A DNA stretch of 38,443 nt from a bacterium D16-36 (lineage in GTDB: Bacteria > Bacillota > Clostridia > Lachnospirales > Lachnospiraceae). The translations under genes were made by a program, and so were the position numbers. Below are positions 38,441-38,443 of the stretch, piece by piece; positions within the stretch are counted from its first letter, which is position 1, and each line of letters starts with the position of its first letter. Under the pieces are notes generated by a model. That model did no database searches and was not told where the DNA came from. It saw only the letters and a list, made by a program, of their open reading frames with translations. The stretch spans positions 1 to 38,443 of the forward strand of contig RAYF01000028.1 of NCBI GenBank assembly GCA_003611745.1. Reading direction: 5' to 3'.

Positions 38441-38443
38441 TTA

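Noticed and set aside
1-38443. CRISPR array
   Set aside because: No set of short regularly spaced identical repeats was seen on either strand; the only long direct repeat is the two-copy toxin region.

Overview
The window looks like chromosomal DNA of a low-GC Firmicute of the class Clostridia, most likely Lachnospiraceae or a close relative. The grounds are the conserved mrnC-rlmB-sigH sporulation-linked block, a CotH-type spore-coat protein, DUF951, a BlaI/BlaR1 pair, strong AGGAGG-type ribosome binding sites and the style of the proteins. No 16S gene is present, so the genus is not fixed.

Layout. 0.1-3.1 kb (minus): a secreted Fn3/cysteine-amidase-like protein and a BcrA-type ABC exporter pair. 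3.4-4.05 kb: a gene broken by three frame changes. 4.05-7.8 kb (minus): an operon of EcsC-like protein, YbaK deacylase, peptide-binding lipoprotein and DUF951. 8.0-14.2 kb (plus): an AgrA/AgrC-like LytTR/GHKL pair, a charged hypothetical protein, and an OmpR-type regulator, ABC ATPase, permease and kinase set like peptide-antibiotic detoxification modules. The ABC gene there has a four-repeat activator site in its promoter. 14.3-16.7 kb (minus): blaR1-like and blaI-like genes with a palindromic operator. 17-18 kb: an aldo/keto reductase.

From tRNA-Gly (18.2 kb) to about 32 kb, short of tRNA-Thr (33.3 kb), the content is accessory. It starts with debris: a holin-like type I toxin with a visible antisense promoter, a second orphan copy of that antisense region, a minus-strand RHH/DUF4160/DUF2442 operon between the copies, a dead amidase and an end-truncated ABC transporter. 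It continues with a 9.2-kb plus-strand operon (22.7-31.9 kb) that is the most interesting part of the window. In order it encodes a STAS anti-sigma antagonist, an NHLM-type membrane fusion protein, two NHLM/NHLP-type ABC exporters (the first with a C39 leader peptidase), two Cys-rich precursor peptides with double-glycine leaders, a radical SAM/SPASM maturase, a 60-residue leader-like protein, an ECF sigma factor, a destroyed SpoIIE-type phosphatase and an RsbW-like kinase. I read it as a RiPP production and export island under partner-switching control whose phosphatase has decayed.

32.1-38.4 kb (mostly minus) returns to core genes: DUF1858, SRPBCC and DUF1294 proteins, tRNA-Thr, a patch of very small genes with their own promoter and operator, sigH, rlmB, mrnC, a CotH-like protein that seems to lack its central domain, and tRNA-Cys, tRNA-Glu and tRNA-Asn.
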